64,000 nt of DNA from positions 1 through 64,000 of the forward strand of contig CAVWCC010000010.1 in assembly GCA_963753385.1 (NCBI GenBank), given 5' to 3'. Both the position numbers and the translations under genes were made by a program. The notes under the pieces are model-generated. The model saw nothing but the letters and a program-made list of their open reading frames with translations, did no database searches and was not told the DNA's origin. Position 1 is the stretch's first letter; the number at the start of each line of letters is the position of its first letter. Source of the stretch: JALZKA01 sp963753385. GTDB lineage: Bacteria > Actinomycetota > Thermoleophilia > Solirubrobacterales > 70-9. This document shows positions 54,540 to 62,618 of this stretch, one piece after another.

Positions 54540-55913
54540 ATGATCGGACGTCCTTCCAGGCTCGTGCTCGGCGCCGAGATGGCGGCGCTGGCCGCTGCCG
54601 TGGCAACGGGCATCGTGCTGGGCCCGGACGCCGACTGGGACCTCCCCCTGCTCGCGGTCCTGCTGACCCTCGCGGTGGTCAGCGATGTCCGGGCTGTCGA
54701 GATCACCGCCCACCGTGTCAAGGCCTCGGGCAGCTTCCTGGCGATCGTTGCGGCGGTGGCGATCCTCGGTGCGACCCCGGGTGCCGTGATCGGCGTCCTG
54801 ACGATTCTCGCGAGCTGGGCCCAGAGCCGTTACTCCCGCGAGGACCTGCTGATCAACCTCGTCACGTACGCGTGGTTCCCGCTGCTCACGGGCGCGGCCT
54901 TCCACGCCGGCGTGGACGCGCTCAACCTCGACAACGAGGCCGCGAGCTTCTACCTGCTCGTCTTCGGGCTGTTCGTGACCGCGCTCGCCATCGACTTCTT
55001 CACGATCGCCGCCTACACCTCGTACGTCGAGGGCTCGAGCCTGATCGCCAGGATCCGCCGCTCCTTCCTCCCGATCGTGCCCTCGGAGATCGCGGCCGCG
55101 ATCCTCACAATCGCCATTGTCTTCGCCTACGAGCAGGTCGGGCTGCCGGCCGTGGCGATGTTCGGCATCGTGCTCCTGACCTTCCAGTACCTCCTGGGGG
55201 AGCTCCTGCTCTCGCAGGAGCGGGCCGACGAGCTCGAGCTGCGGGCCAAGCAGCTCGCCGGATTCCAGGTCGCGCTGCTGAGCGCGCTGCTTCGCACCCT
55301 CGACCTCCGCGACCGGATGACCGCGCGCCACAGCGCCGCGGTCGCGCGCTACTCACGCGAGCTCGCCGCCCGGGGCGGTCTCACGGTGGAGGATCAAGAG
55401 CTCGTGCACACCGCGGGGCTGCTCCACGACATCGGCAAGTTCATCCTCCCGGACGACGTGCTGAAGACGCGCGGCAACCTCACCGAAGAGGATTGGGAGC
55501 AGATCAAGCGACACCCGTACGAGGGCGCCCGCATCGTCTCCCAGATCGACGGCTACACACCGGTCGGGGACATCATCCTGGCCCACCACGAGCGGATCGA
55601 CGGGCTCGGCTACCCACGGGGCCTCGCCGGCGACGACATCCCGGAGCTGGCGCGGATCATCGCCGTCGCCGACACCTACGACGCGATGACCGCCCGCGAC
55701 TCGTACACGGAGCCGCGCAGCTCGTTCGAGGCGATCGCCGAGATGCGCCGGGTCTCCGGCGCCCAGCTCGACGGCCGCTACGTAGAGCTCTTCGTCGAGA
55801 TGCTCGCCGACAAGACTCTCGCCTACCGCCACGGCGAGGACGCGGACTTCGAGGCCGAGCTGGCGCTCGACAAGCGGATCCACGACTACCTCGCCACCCG
55901 CGTCGAGCGCTAG
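54540..55913 (+). CDS. Membrane HD-GYP domain protein
   Basis: 457 residues. The first 235 residues contain about seven hydrophobic helices (MASE-like), then a linker (LLLSQERADELELRAKQLAG) and a complete HD-GYP domain: RMTARHSAAVARYSRELAAR, HTAGLLHDIGKFILPDDVLK, HHERIDGLGYPRGLAGDDIP, and IIAVADTYDAMTARDSYTEP. The HD and GYP signatures are intact, so c-di-GMP phosphodiesterase activity is likely. Paired with the decayed GGDEF protein nearby, it could mean that c-di-GMP is made elsewhere. Followed by two hairpins. Confidence 0.9.
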   Translation: MIGRPSRLVLGAEMAALAAAVATGIVLGPDADWDLPLLAVLLTLAVVSDVRAVEITAHRVKASGSFLAIVAAVAILGATPGAVIGVLTILASWAQSRYSREDLLINLVTYAWFPLLTGAAFHAGVDALNLDNEAASFYLLVFGLFVTALAIDFFTIAAYTSYVEGSSLIARIRRSFLPIVPSEIAAAILTIAIVFAYEQVGLPAVAMFGIVLLTFQYLLGELLLSQERADELELRAKQLAGFQVALLSALLRTLDLRDRMTARHSAAVARYSRELAARGGLTVEDQELVHTAGLLHDIGKFILPDDVLKTRGNLTEEDWEQIKRHPYEGARIVSQIDGYTPVGDIILAHHERIDGLGYPRGLAGDDIPELARIIAVADTYDAMTARDSYTEPRSSFEAIAEMRRVSGAQLDGRYVELFVEMLADKTLAYRHGEDADFEAELALDKRIHDYLATRVER

Positions 55914-55938
55914 GCGCGAGCGTATTCCGGCACGGCAA

Positions 55939-55981
55939 AAGCCCCACAGCAGGGGGCTCTAGTCAGGCGTCGAAAACGCCT
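55939..55981 (+). terminator. Two consecutive hairpins after the HD-GYP gene
   Basis: AGCCCC-ACAGC-AGGGGGCT-like stem (55940-55957) and AGGCGT-CGAAA-ACGCCT (55965-55981) stand 27 and 52 bp after the stop. Neither has a long T-run, but a tandem pair after a gene is typical of terminators in high-GC genomes. Confidence 0.6.
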
Positions 55982-56069
55982 AGTTAACGATTGCCGTTGA
56001 GTTTGGTACTAGCCGCGACGAACGCCCATCCGTGTTCACCCCTCTGCATCTGCCATCCCGGCAGTGCTG

Positions 56070-56130
56070 ATTTGCTTGCAGGAACTTCCTAAAGGAAAGC
56101 ACAACTTGCGCAAAGTTGCAAGAACTACCT
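56070..56130. promoter_or_regulatory. Promoter region of the MFS gene with CTTGC/GCAAG dyads
   Basis: The stretch contains TTGCTTGCAGG, TTCCT-AA-AGGAA, and AACTTGCGCAAAGTT followed by GCAAGAACT just before the ATG at 56138. The CTTGC half-sites match those of the palindrome at 53151-53180. A shared operator is plausible. Confidence 0.45.
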
Positions 56131-56137
56131 CGAACCG

Positions 56138-57412
56138 ATGAACGAAATCCCGCAGCCGCCGATCGGACAAGGACGTCTCGCGACCCTCCGGCTGCCGGGG
56201 TTCGGGCGGATCGCGGGCGCCTATTTGGTCAACGAGCTCGGAAACTGGCTCGGCGAGATCGCGCTGGCGATCGTTGTCTTCGAGATGACGAACAGCCCGG
56301 TTGCGACCGCCGGGCTGTTCGTCGCGATGCAGTTCGTGCCGGCGTTCGCGACGCCGGCTCTGATCGCCCGGCTCGACTCCATGCACACGCGCCAGGCCCT
56401 GCCGCTGCTCTACGTCTCCGAGGCGATCGTGTTCTGCGCGCTGGCGGCCCTGGCGACCGACGAGGGCTTCGTCCTCGCCGCGGTGCTCGCGCTCGCGGCG
56501 CTCGACGGCACCCTGGCAACGGCGGCGCGGGCCCGGTCACGAGCGGCCGCCTCGGCGATTCTCGAGCCCAGCGGCCTCCTGCGGGAGGGCAACGGGATCC
56601 TCAACATCGGCTTCACCGCGGGTGCGGCCGCGGGGCCGGCGCTCGCCGGGCTGCTCGTGGCGGGCGCGGGCGCGCCGGCCGCTCTCCTTGCGGATGCGGC
56701 GTCCTTTCTCCTCGTCGCGGTCCTCCTTGCGACGTCCCGGTCCCTCCCGGCCGCCCATCCCGACGAGCCCGGCCGCTGGCTGGAGCGGTTGCGGAGGGGC
56801 TTCCGCTACGTCGCCGACCGCCCCGCACTCCGAGGCCTGCTCGCCGCCGAGGCCGCGGCGTTCGTGTTCTTCGCGCTCGTGCTGCCGATCGAGGTCGCGT
56901 TCGCCAAGGACACGCTCGGCGCCGGGGACTTCGGGTACGGGCTGTTGCTCGCGGCGTGGGGCACCGGGATGGTGATCGGCAGCTTGCTCTTCTCGTGGCT
57001 CCGCAACGTTTCGCTCCCGGGCCTGCTCGTGGCGGGCACGCTCGCGATCGGCCTCGCCTACACCGGGACGGCGCTCGCACCCACCCTCGCGGTGGCCTGC
57101 GCCGCGTCGATCGTCGGTGGCGCCGGCAACGGAATTCAGTGGGTCGCTGTCGTCACCGCCGTTCAGAGCCTCACCGCGCAGGCCTACCAGGCGCGGGTAA
57201 TCGGCCTGCTCGAGTCGCTCGCAAGCGGGCTATCGGGCTTCGGCTTCCTGCTCGGCGGCGGGATCGCAGCCGTGCTCTCACCGCGCGCCAGCTACGCGGT
57301 CGCTGGCATCGGCGTGCTCCTGGTGCTGCTCGTCGCCGTCCTGGTCCTTAGGCGGACCCTCTGGCGGCGCGAGTCCGACGGGCTGACGACGAGGCCGCAG
57401 CTGGGGACCTAG
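56138..57412 (+). CDS. MFS transporter (EntS/MFS_3-like)
   Basis: 424 residues, twelve helices. FGRIAGAYLVNELGNWLGEI is the family's first helix, VATAGLFVAMQFVPAFATPA the next, and YVADRPALRGLLAAEAAAFV follows the central loop. This branch includes multidrug and enterobactin exporters; the substrate is unknown. The promoter contains CTTGC dyads that suggest control by a neighbouring MerR regulator. Its TAG overlaps the stop of the convergent Rpf-like gene within CTAG. Confidence 0.87.
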   Translation: MNEIPQPPIGQGRLATLRLPGFGRIAGAYLVNELGNWLGEIALAIVVFEMTNSPVATAGLFVAMQFVPAFATPALIARLDSMHTRQALPLLYVSEAIVFCALAALATDEGFVLAAVLALAALDGTLATAARARSRAAASAILEPSGLLREGNGILNIGFTAGAAAGPALAGLLVAGAGAPAALLADAASFLLVAVLLATSRSLPAAHPDEPGRWLERLRRGFRYVADRPALRGLLAAEAAAFVFFALVLPIEVAFAKDTLGAGDFGYGLLLAAWGTGMVIGSLLFSWLRNVSLPGLLVAGTLAIGLAYTGTALAPTLAVACAASIVGGAGNGIQWVAVVTAVQSLTAQAYQARVIGLLESLASGLSGFGFLLGGGIAAVLSPRASYAVAGIGVLLVLLVAVLVLRRTLWRRESDGLTTRPQLGT

Positions 57413-58464
57413 CTCGCGCAGACCCAGGCGCCCGGGCCCGAGTCCGCCCAGATTTGAGCTGCGATCGCGTCCTGCTCGGCCGGCGACGCCTGGTGAGGCA
57501 GGCCCTTCCCGCCGTAGGCGTGCCAGGTCGAGGGGAGGATCTGGTACGCGCCGCCGGCGCCGGAGCTTGGGTTCAGCGCCTGGTAGTTGCCGCCCGACTC
57601 GCACAGCACGATCGCCTCGGGGATCGCCCAGGGACCGGTGCCGGCCCAGCCGGCGACCTCGGCGTCGGCGGCCGCGGCCGAGACCTGCTCGAGCTTCCGG
57701 ACACGGTCCGACCAACCCGCCATCTGGGTCTGGAGCTCATCGAGCGCTGCGATCTGCGCGGCGCGGGCGTCGGCGAGCGCCGCCGCTTCGGCCTCGGCGT
57801 CGGCCCGGACGGCGGCGATCTCGGCGCGGGCCGAATCCACGCGCTCGTTGTGGGTGTCCGCCCGCTCCTTCGCGATCTCGAGGGCTGCTACCTCGTCGGC
57901 GATCGCTGCCCGCAGGTCGCGAACCCGCTCGGCCAGCGCCCGGTCGGCGGCCTGGATGCGGCCGAGAAGCTCGGCGCGAGTCGTCAGGTCGTCGAAGCCG
58001 TCGGCGTCGAGGAGGACGTCCACCTCGTTGGTGTCGCCGGTCTTGTAGATCGAGACGAGCCGGGCGGCGAGCGCGTCGAGTGCCCGCTCGAGCCGCGCCC
58101 TCGCCTCCGCCAGCTCATCGCGGGCCGCCCCGACCTTCTCGGCAAGTGCGGCCGCGCGCTCCCGGCCCCGCGCCAGGAGCTCGGCGAGCTCGGCCTCGCG
58201 GGCCGCGGCAACGCTCGCCCGCTGGCGGGCCGAGGCGAGCGCCAGGATCTTGTCCTCGACGTCGGCCCCGAGCGCCTCCGCCTCGCCGCGCGCGGCGTCG
58301 AGCTTCGCGTTCAAGCCGTCGATCGTCTGCCCGTCGGCGCTTGCGAGCGGCACCGCGAGGGCAACCCCGACGACGAGCACGACGACCGCGCGCGCGGCCA
58401 GTCCCGGCCGGCGCCATCCCGCGGGCGTGGCCCCGGGCTGATTCTGCGTTCGGTGTCCGATCAC
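57409..58464 (-). CDS. Rpf-like transglycosylase with N-terminal coiled coil
   Basis: 351 residues. An N-terminal helix (LAARAVVVLVVGVALAVPLA) serves as signal peptide. Residues 40-250 are a long coiled coil (LNAKLDAARGEAEALGADVE) of the kind found in CwlO/RipA-like hydrolases. The C-terminal 80 residues match the resuscitation-promoting-factor fold: WAIPEAIVLCESGGNYQALN with catalytic Glu, GGAYQILPSTWHAYGGKGLP, and a last Cys. It should cleave peptidoglycan glycan strands. GTG start at 58464. It has repeated operator-like motifs 57-95 bp upstream. Confidence 0.85.
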   Translation of the reverse strand: MIGHRTQNQPGATPAGWRRPGLAARAVVVLVVGVALAVPLASADGQTIDGLNAKLDAARGEAEALGADVEDKILALASARQRASVAAAREAELAELLARGRERAAALAEKVGAARDELAEARARLERALDALAARLVSIYKTGDTNEVDVLLDADGFDDLTTRAELLGRIQAADRALAERVRDLRAAIADEVAALEIAKERADTHNERVDSARAEIAAVRADAEAEAAALADARAAQIAALDELQTQMAGWSDRVRKLEQVSAAAADAEVAGWAGTGPWAIPEAIVLCESGGNYQALNPSSGAGGAYQILPSTWHAYGGKGLPHQASPAEQDAIAAQIWADSGPGAWVCAS

Positions 58465-58473
58465 GTTCGAACG
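58464..58473. promoter_or_regulatory. CGTTCGAACG palindrome overlapping a GTG start
   Basis: Second copy of the 10-bp palindrome; on the minus strand its last G is the first base of the GTG of the Rpf-like gene, exactly as at 52141-52150. Confidence 0.5.
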
Positions 58474-58520
58474 CCGGCCCGCGGAAGAGCGATTCGTGCG
58501 CGGCCGGCGAGGTTCGCGAT

Positions 58521-58559
58521 GCTAGCGGATCGTTAGCGACCGCTAAGCAATCGCTCAGG
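58521..58559. promoter_or_regulatory. Four G(C/T)TAGCG-like repeats upstream of the Rpf-like gene
   Basis: GCTAGCG (58521), GTTAGCG (58532), GCTAAGC (58542) and GCTCAGG (58553) lie 11, 10 and 11 bp apart; TTAGCG-AC-CGCTAA is also a dyad. This spacing fits an OmpR-class operator. Confidence 0.5.
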
Positions 58560-58603
58560 AAGGCTACATAACCTGGGCGCGGAATTGCAGATCGGGGGCC
58601 TGC

Positions 58604-59773
58604 TCAGCGCCGTCTCGAGAGCGGGAGGCGGTCGAGCACCGCCCGCCCGTGGCGCTTGAGGGGCTCGCGCACCGAAGCGGGGAGGCGCTGCCCGGCGCGG
58701 CGGGCCTTGATCTCGGTCGCCGCCAGCAGGCGCGCGGGACGCAGCCGCGGGGCGATGAGCACGGTGCAGACCGGGCGGGAGGAGTCGGCGAAGCGGAGCT
58801 TGTACTCCTCGTCCCCGAGGAGCATGTCGTAGTCGGCCGCCCCCTCCTCGAGCGCTGCCCGGATCGTCTCGGCAAACAGGAGAAGCCCGACGCTCGAATC
58901 CCGAAACGCCGGATCGAACCCGGCCTGGTAGTAGGCGAACCGTTCGCCGATGCGCCAGCCGTACCAGCCGGCGACGGCTTTCGAGTCCACCTCCAGGAAG
59001 CCCAGGCGCAGCCAGCCCCGGGCCTGCGCCGCCGTGGCGAAGTCCGTGTGGAACGCGCGCGCCCGCTCGCCGGTCATCGTCGAGGTTCCCGCCCGCGCGT
59101 CCCAGCGCATGTCGTGCAGCCGGAATAGCGTCGCCATCCCCGCGGCGACATCGTCGCCGTCCGAGGTCCAGCGAACCGCGACGTGGTGGTCACGCTCGAG
59201 GGCCTTGCGCTTGCGCTTCAGCTGACTGCGAAGGTTGCGGCTGCGGCTCGCGAGGTACTCGTCCCAGCTGCGTCCGCGGAGGCCGGCGCTGGGCAGGACG
59301 AGGTGGCGATCGATGAGCGGCGCGCCGCTGTACCCGGTGGCGGCGGCCAGCGCGCGCCACCATTCCGCGCCCTCGTCGACGTTCTCCGCGACGACGACCG
59401 GCGCGCGCGAGAGCCCTGCGGCCAGGACGGTCGCCGCAGCGGCGGCGACCGCGGTCTCATCGCTCGGGAGCGCCACCGGATGGAAGTGGTCGCCGAGGGT
59501 GGAGCCGGCGAACCGCAGCGTGGCCGACCGCCCGTCCTCGAGGACGAGCGGGAGCAGGCCTCGAAGCGCCTGCCGGTCGTCGCGCACGACCACGGCCGCC
59601 GGCGTGCACCCGTCTCCGTAGTGGCGGAACCAGGCCCGAAACCAGTCCGGCGAGACGAACGCGTTGGCCCGCGCGACCGCCAGCGAGCGCCACTCGTCCT
59701 CGATCTCGTCGAACTCGCCCGGGTCCCTGACCAGGGCGGCGTTCCCCCCCGCGATTTCCCCGGCGTTCGGCAC
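58604..59773 (-). CDS. GNAT-fold acyltransferase (BioF2/CelD, FemAB-like)
   Basis: 389 residues with a double GNAT fold. PDWFRAWFRHYGDGCTPAAV is the N-terminal domain, SRSRNLRSQLKRKRKALERD the connecting helix, and GWLRLGFLEVDSKAVAGWYG with SSVGLLLFAETIRAALEEGA the acetyl-CoA-binding C-terminal domain. Members are found in exopolysaccharide and cell-envelope gene clusters and are thought to acylate polymers. GTG start at 59773, 8 bp downstream of a 50-residue membrane gene and thus of argG. Confidence 0.82.
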   Translation of the reverse strand: MPNAGEIAGGNAALVRDPGEFDEIEDEWRSLAVARANAFVSPDWFRAWFRHYGDGCTPAAVVVRDDRQALRGLLPLVLEDGRSATLRFAGSTLGDHFHPVALPSDETAVAAAAATVLAAGLSRAPVVVAENVDEGAEWWRALAAATGYSGAPLIDRHLVLPSAGLRGRSWDEYLASRSRNLRSQLKRKRKALERDHHVAVRWTSDGDDVAAGMATLFRLHDMRWDARAGTSTMTGERARAFHTDFATAAQARGWLRLGFLEVDSKAVAGWYGWRIGERFAYYQAGFDPAFRDSSVGLLLFAETIRAALEEGAADYDMLLGDEEYKLRFADSSRPVCTVLIAPRLRPARLLAATEIKARRAGQRLPASVREPLKRHGRAVLDRLPLSRRR

Positions 59774-59780
59774 CGCCGAG

Positions 59781-59933
59781 CTAGCCCTCGGGCGGCTCCC
59801 TGCGGCTCAGCAGATAGCCGCCCGCGACCGCCGCCGCGACCGCGATCGCGCCCGCGATCTGGATCTGCCGCCCGAAACGCCACCAGGCGAGGCGGACGAC
59901 CAGCCGGCCGATCAGCTCATAGATCGCGCTCAT
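59781..59933 (-). CDS. 50-residue membrane protein between argG and the acyltransferase
   Basis: MSAIYELIGRLVVRLAWWRF begins the protein, followed by GRQIQIAGAIAVAAAVAGGY, one transmembrane helix, and the tail LLSRREPPEG. The ATG overlaps the argG stop as ATGA and the stop is 8 bp before the acyltransferase start, so it is part of that operon. Reading frame, overlap and a clear membrane profile support it as real. Function unknown. Confidence 0.7.
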   Translation of the reverse strand: MSAIYELIGRLVVRLAWWRFGRQIQIAGAIAVAAAVAGGYLLSRREPPEG

Positions 59934-61213
59934 CGATCCTTCTCTTTCCCTTCAACGCGCTCGCCAATCCGATGCGCCATCCGGCTCTGCAGTGTGAACA
60001 GTTCGATGAATCCCGGGCTCGCGCCCTGCGCGAAGTCGCCGCCGGACTCGCCGAAGCCGGCCAGCGACTGGTCGTACAGTGCGTACGGAGACTCGCGCGC
60101 GACGACCCTGACCGTGCCCTTGTAGAGCTCCAGCGAGATCTCCCCCTCAACCCGGGCGTTCGCCGAGTCCATGTAGGCGTCCAGGTCCCGGCGCAGCGGA
60201 TCGAGCCAGAGTCCCGCGTAGACGAGGTAGGCCCACCTGCGGTCGAGCGCGTGCTTGTGCTCGTTCTGGTGGATCGTCGAGACGAGCTTCTCGAGGTCCT
60301 GGTGCGCGGCGAGCAGGATCGCCGCGGCCGGCACCTCGTAGAGGTCGCGGACCTTGAGTCCCACGATCCGGTCCTCGATGTGGTCGACGATCCCGACTCC
60401 GTGGCGGCAGCCGATCTCGGCGGCGCGCTCGATCAGGTCCACCAGCCCGAGGCAATCACCGTCGAGCGACGTGGGCACCCCGCGCTCGAAGCCCACCCTG
60501 AGGCGCTGCGGCTCATCAGGCGCGTCCTGCGGGCGGGTGACGAGCTGGAAGACGTCGTCCTCGGGCGCCCTCGACAGGTCCTCGATCTCCTTCCCCTCGG
60601 ACGAGCGGCCCCACAGGTTGTCGTCGATCGAGTAGGGCGCGGCCTCGGTGCCGCCCTTGACCGGAATGCCGTGCTCGCGCGCGTAGGCGATCTCCTCGTC
60701 GCGCCCCATCCGCCACTCGCGAACCGGAGCGATCACCCCCAACTCCGGCGCGAGCGTAGCGATCGTCGCCTCCAGGCGCACCTGGTCGTTGCCCTTGCCG
60801 GTGCAACCGTGGGCGATCGTGTCGCAGCCGGTCGCCCGGGCATGCTCGACCGCGAGCTTCGCGATCAGCGGGCGGCCCAGCGCCGTGAACAGCGGATAGC
60901 CGCCGCCGTAGAGCGCGTTCGCCCTGATCGCCGGCGCCACGTACCCGTCGGCGAACTCCTCACGGGCGTCGACAACGATCGCGTCGACGGCGCCGAGGTC
61001 GCGGGCTTTGCCCACAACCAGATCCCAGTCCTCGCCTGGCTGGCCGAGGTTGACCGTGAGCGTCACCACCTCCGCCTCGTAGCGGTCCCGGATCCAGTGG
61101 ACCATCACCGAGGTGTCGAGGCCGCCGGAATAGAGCAGCAGCACCCGGGCGACGTCGTCCGGGGCGGCGAGGTAGGAGGCGATTTGGGGGCTCTCGGGGG
61201 ATTCCTCGGCCAT
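59930..61213 (-). CDS. argG: Argininosuccinate synthase
   Basis: Joins citrulline and aspartate in arginine synthesis. 427 residues. The PP-loop is VLLLYSGGLDTSVMVHWIRD, and DTIAHGCTGKGNDQVRLEAT, PVKGGTEAAPYSIDDNLWGR and HGVGIVDHIEDRIVGLKVRD are the conserved segments. The ATG at 61213 (MAEESPESPQ) gives a slightly extended but plausible N-terminus; upstream starts are not convincing. First gene of an operon with the small membrane protein and an acyltransferase. Confidence 0.93.
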   Translation of the reverse strand: MAEESPESPQIASYLAAPDDVARVLLLYSGGLDTSVMVHWIRDRYEAEVVTLTVNLGQPGEDWDLVVGKARDLGAVDAIVVDAREEFADGYVAPAIRANALYGGGYPLFTALGRPLIAKLAVEHARATGCDTIAHGCTGKGNDQVRLEATIATLAPELGVIAPVREWRMGRDEEIAYAREHGIPVKGGTEAAPYSIDDNLWGRSSEGKEIEDLSRAPEDDVFQLVTRPQDAPDEPQRLRVGFERGVPTSLDGDCLGLVDLIERAAEIGCRHGVGIVDHIEDRIVGLKVRDLYEVPAAAILLAAHQDLEKLVSTIHQNEHKHALDRRWAYLVYAGLWLDPLRRDLDAYMDSANARVEGEISLELYKGTVRVVARESPYALYDQSLAGFGESGGDFAQGASPGFIELFTLQSRMAHRIGERVEGKEKDR

Positions 61214-61289
61214 CGGGAGGCGGAAGTCTCGCACTCGTGGCGCACACGCGTGGCCCCGGCCGCCTGCCGCTCCGCAATGATTCGCGCGC

Positions 61290-62021
61290 GTGCACCGCTT
61301 CCTGCGAATCATCTCGACGACGCTGATCACGGCCGGCCTGGTGATCCTGATCGACGTCGGCCTGACGCTTGCCTGGAAGGAGCCGCTCTCGAGCATCTAC
61401 GGGACGATCCAGCAGGGCAAGGCGAAGGACCAGCTCGAGGACCTGAAGAAGCGCTTCCCCGCCGCCGACGACCTCGCCGCCGCGGCCAGTCTGGGCTCGA
61501 TCGAGAAGGAGGTCGAGTTCCTGGCCGGCAAGTTCGAGGACGAGGTCGAGACGGGCAAGGGGATCGGGCGGATCAAGATCGACGCGATCGACCTGGACGT
61601 GGTGGCCGTCCAGGGCACGGACACGGCCTCGCTGCAGAAGGGGCCCGGCCATTACTCGGAGTCCGACGATGCGGCAACCCGCAGGCAGGGCGACGGCTCG
61701 GCGTTTCCCGGGCAGGGCGAGACGGTCGGCATCGCCGGGCACCGCACCACCTACCTGGCCCCGTTCCGGCGCCTCGACGAGCTGGAGCAGGGCGACGAGC
61801 TGGTGCTCGAGATGCCCTACGGGACGTTTACCTACGAGCTCGAGAAGACGGAGATCGTCGATCCGTCGGAGTACGAGGTGGTCCGCAACGTGGACTACGA
61901 GCGGCTCGTCCTCACCGCCTGCCACCCGCTCTACAGCGCCGCGCAGCGCATCGTCGCGTTCGGCAGGCTGACCGATATCAGCCGGTTCGGAACCGGCGAG
62001 CGGATCTGGCAGGACCCCTGA
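61290..62021 (+). CDS. Class E-type sortase
   Basis: 243 residues. An N-terminal helix (RIISTTLITAGLVILIDVGL) anchors it in the membrane. The catalytic His is in ETVGIAGHRTTYLAPF, the catalytic Cys in RLVLTACHPLYSAAQRIVAF with the following Arg. Sortases cut the sorting signal between Thr and Gly and attach the protein to peptidoglycan. The two small LPFTG proteins at 38151 and 49103 are the visible substrates. GTG start at 61290. Confidence 0.88.
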   Translation: MHRFLRIISTTLITAGLVILIDVGLTLAWKEPLSSIYGTIQQGKAKDQLEDLKKRFPAADDLAAAASLGSIEKEVEFLAGKFEDEVETGKGIGRIKIDAIDLDVVAVQGTDTASLQKGPGHYSESDDAATRRQGDGSAFPGQGETVGIAGHRTTYLAPFRRLDELEQGDELVLEMPYGTFTYELEKTEIVDPSEYEVVRNVDYERLVLTACHPLYSAAQRIVAFGRLTDISRFGTGERIWQDP

Positions 62022-62031
62022 ACCGCTGAGC

Positions 62032-62589
62032 TCAGGCGCGCTCGGGCCGAAGCATCCGGTCGATCAGCGCCGCCGGATCCTCGACCCCGAACTCGGTCCG
62101 AAGCATCAGCTCGATCTCGGTCCGCTCGATGCCGGCCACCGCCATCTGGGTGGCGCGCAGGATCGCCTGTTCCGGGATCTTCTCGGCGGGGGCCGCGTCC
62201 GTGGCCGCCTCGGGATGCGGCTCGACGCCCTCGGCGAACCCGGCCAGGCTGCGCCGGGCCTGCTCGAGCGCCTCGACGAGCGCCGACGCCTCGCGCTGGA
62301 GGGTCTCGACCCTGCCCGAGAGCGACTGGGTCAGGTTCGTGAACTCGCGCACACCGTCCTCGACGGCCCGCTCGGCCTCCTGGCGGCGTTCGCGCAGGTA
62401 GCGGTCGGCGGCAGCCTCGGCCTCGGCGCGGATGTCGCCCGCGATGCGCTCCGCTGCGTCAAGGATCTCCTGCACGCGTTCGCCGACGTTGGCGACGACG
62501 TCTCCGAGCCCGGTCGAACCCCGGTCGGTGGCGTCCTCGCCACGTGGCCCATCGCTCTCGGGCGGCGATGGGTTGAACCTGGATTCCAT
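62032..62589 (-). CDS. Coiled-coil protein with conserved C-terminal motif (paralogue 1)
   Basis: 185 residues. Acidic N-terminus, a central coiled coil (ERIAGDIRAEAEAAADRYLR, LSGRVETLQREASALVEALE), and a C-terminal helical motif ILRATQMAVAGIERTEIELM followed by LRTEFGVEDPAALIDRML. The neighbouring gene at 62619 has the same layout and motif. No signal peptide. It lies between the sortase and the O-antigen ligase-like gene. Function unknown; a filament- or septum-associated role is conceivable. Confidence 0.7.
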   Translation of the reverse strand: MESRFNPSPPESDGPRGEDATDRGSTGLGDVVANVGERVQEILDAAERIAGDIRAEAEAAADRYLRERRQEAERAVEDGVREFTNLTQSLSGRVETLQREASALVEALEQARRSLAGFAEGVEPHPEAATDAAPAEKIPEQAILRATQMAVAGIERTEIELMLRTEFGVEDPAALIDRMLRPERA

Positions 62590-62618
62590 GAGTGGGGCGA
62601 TCCGGCCCGCTGGGACGT

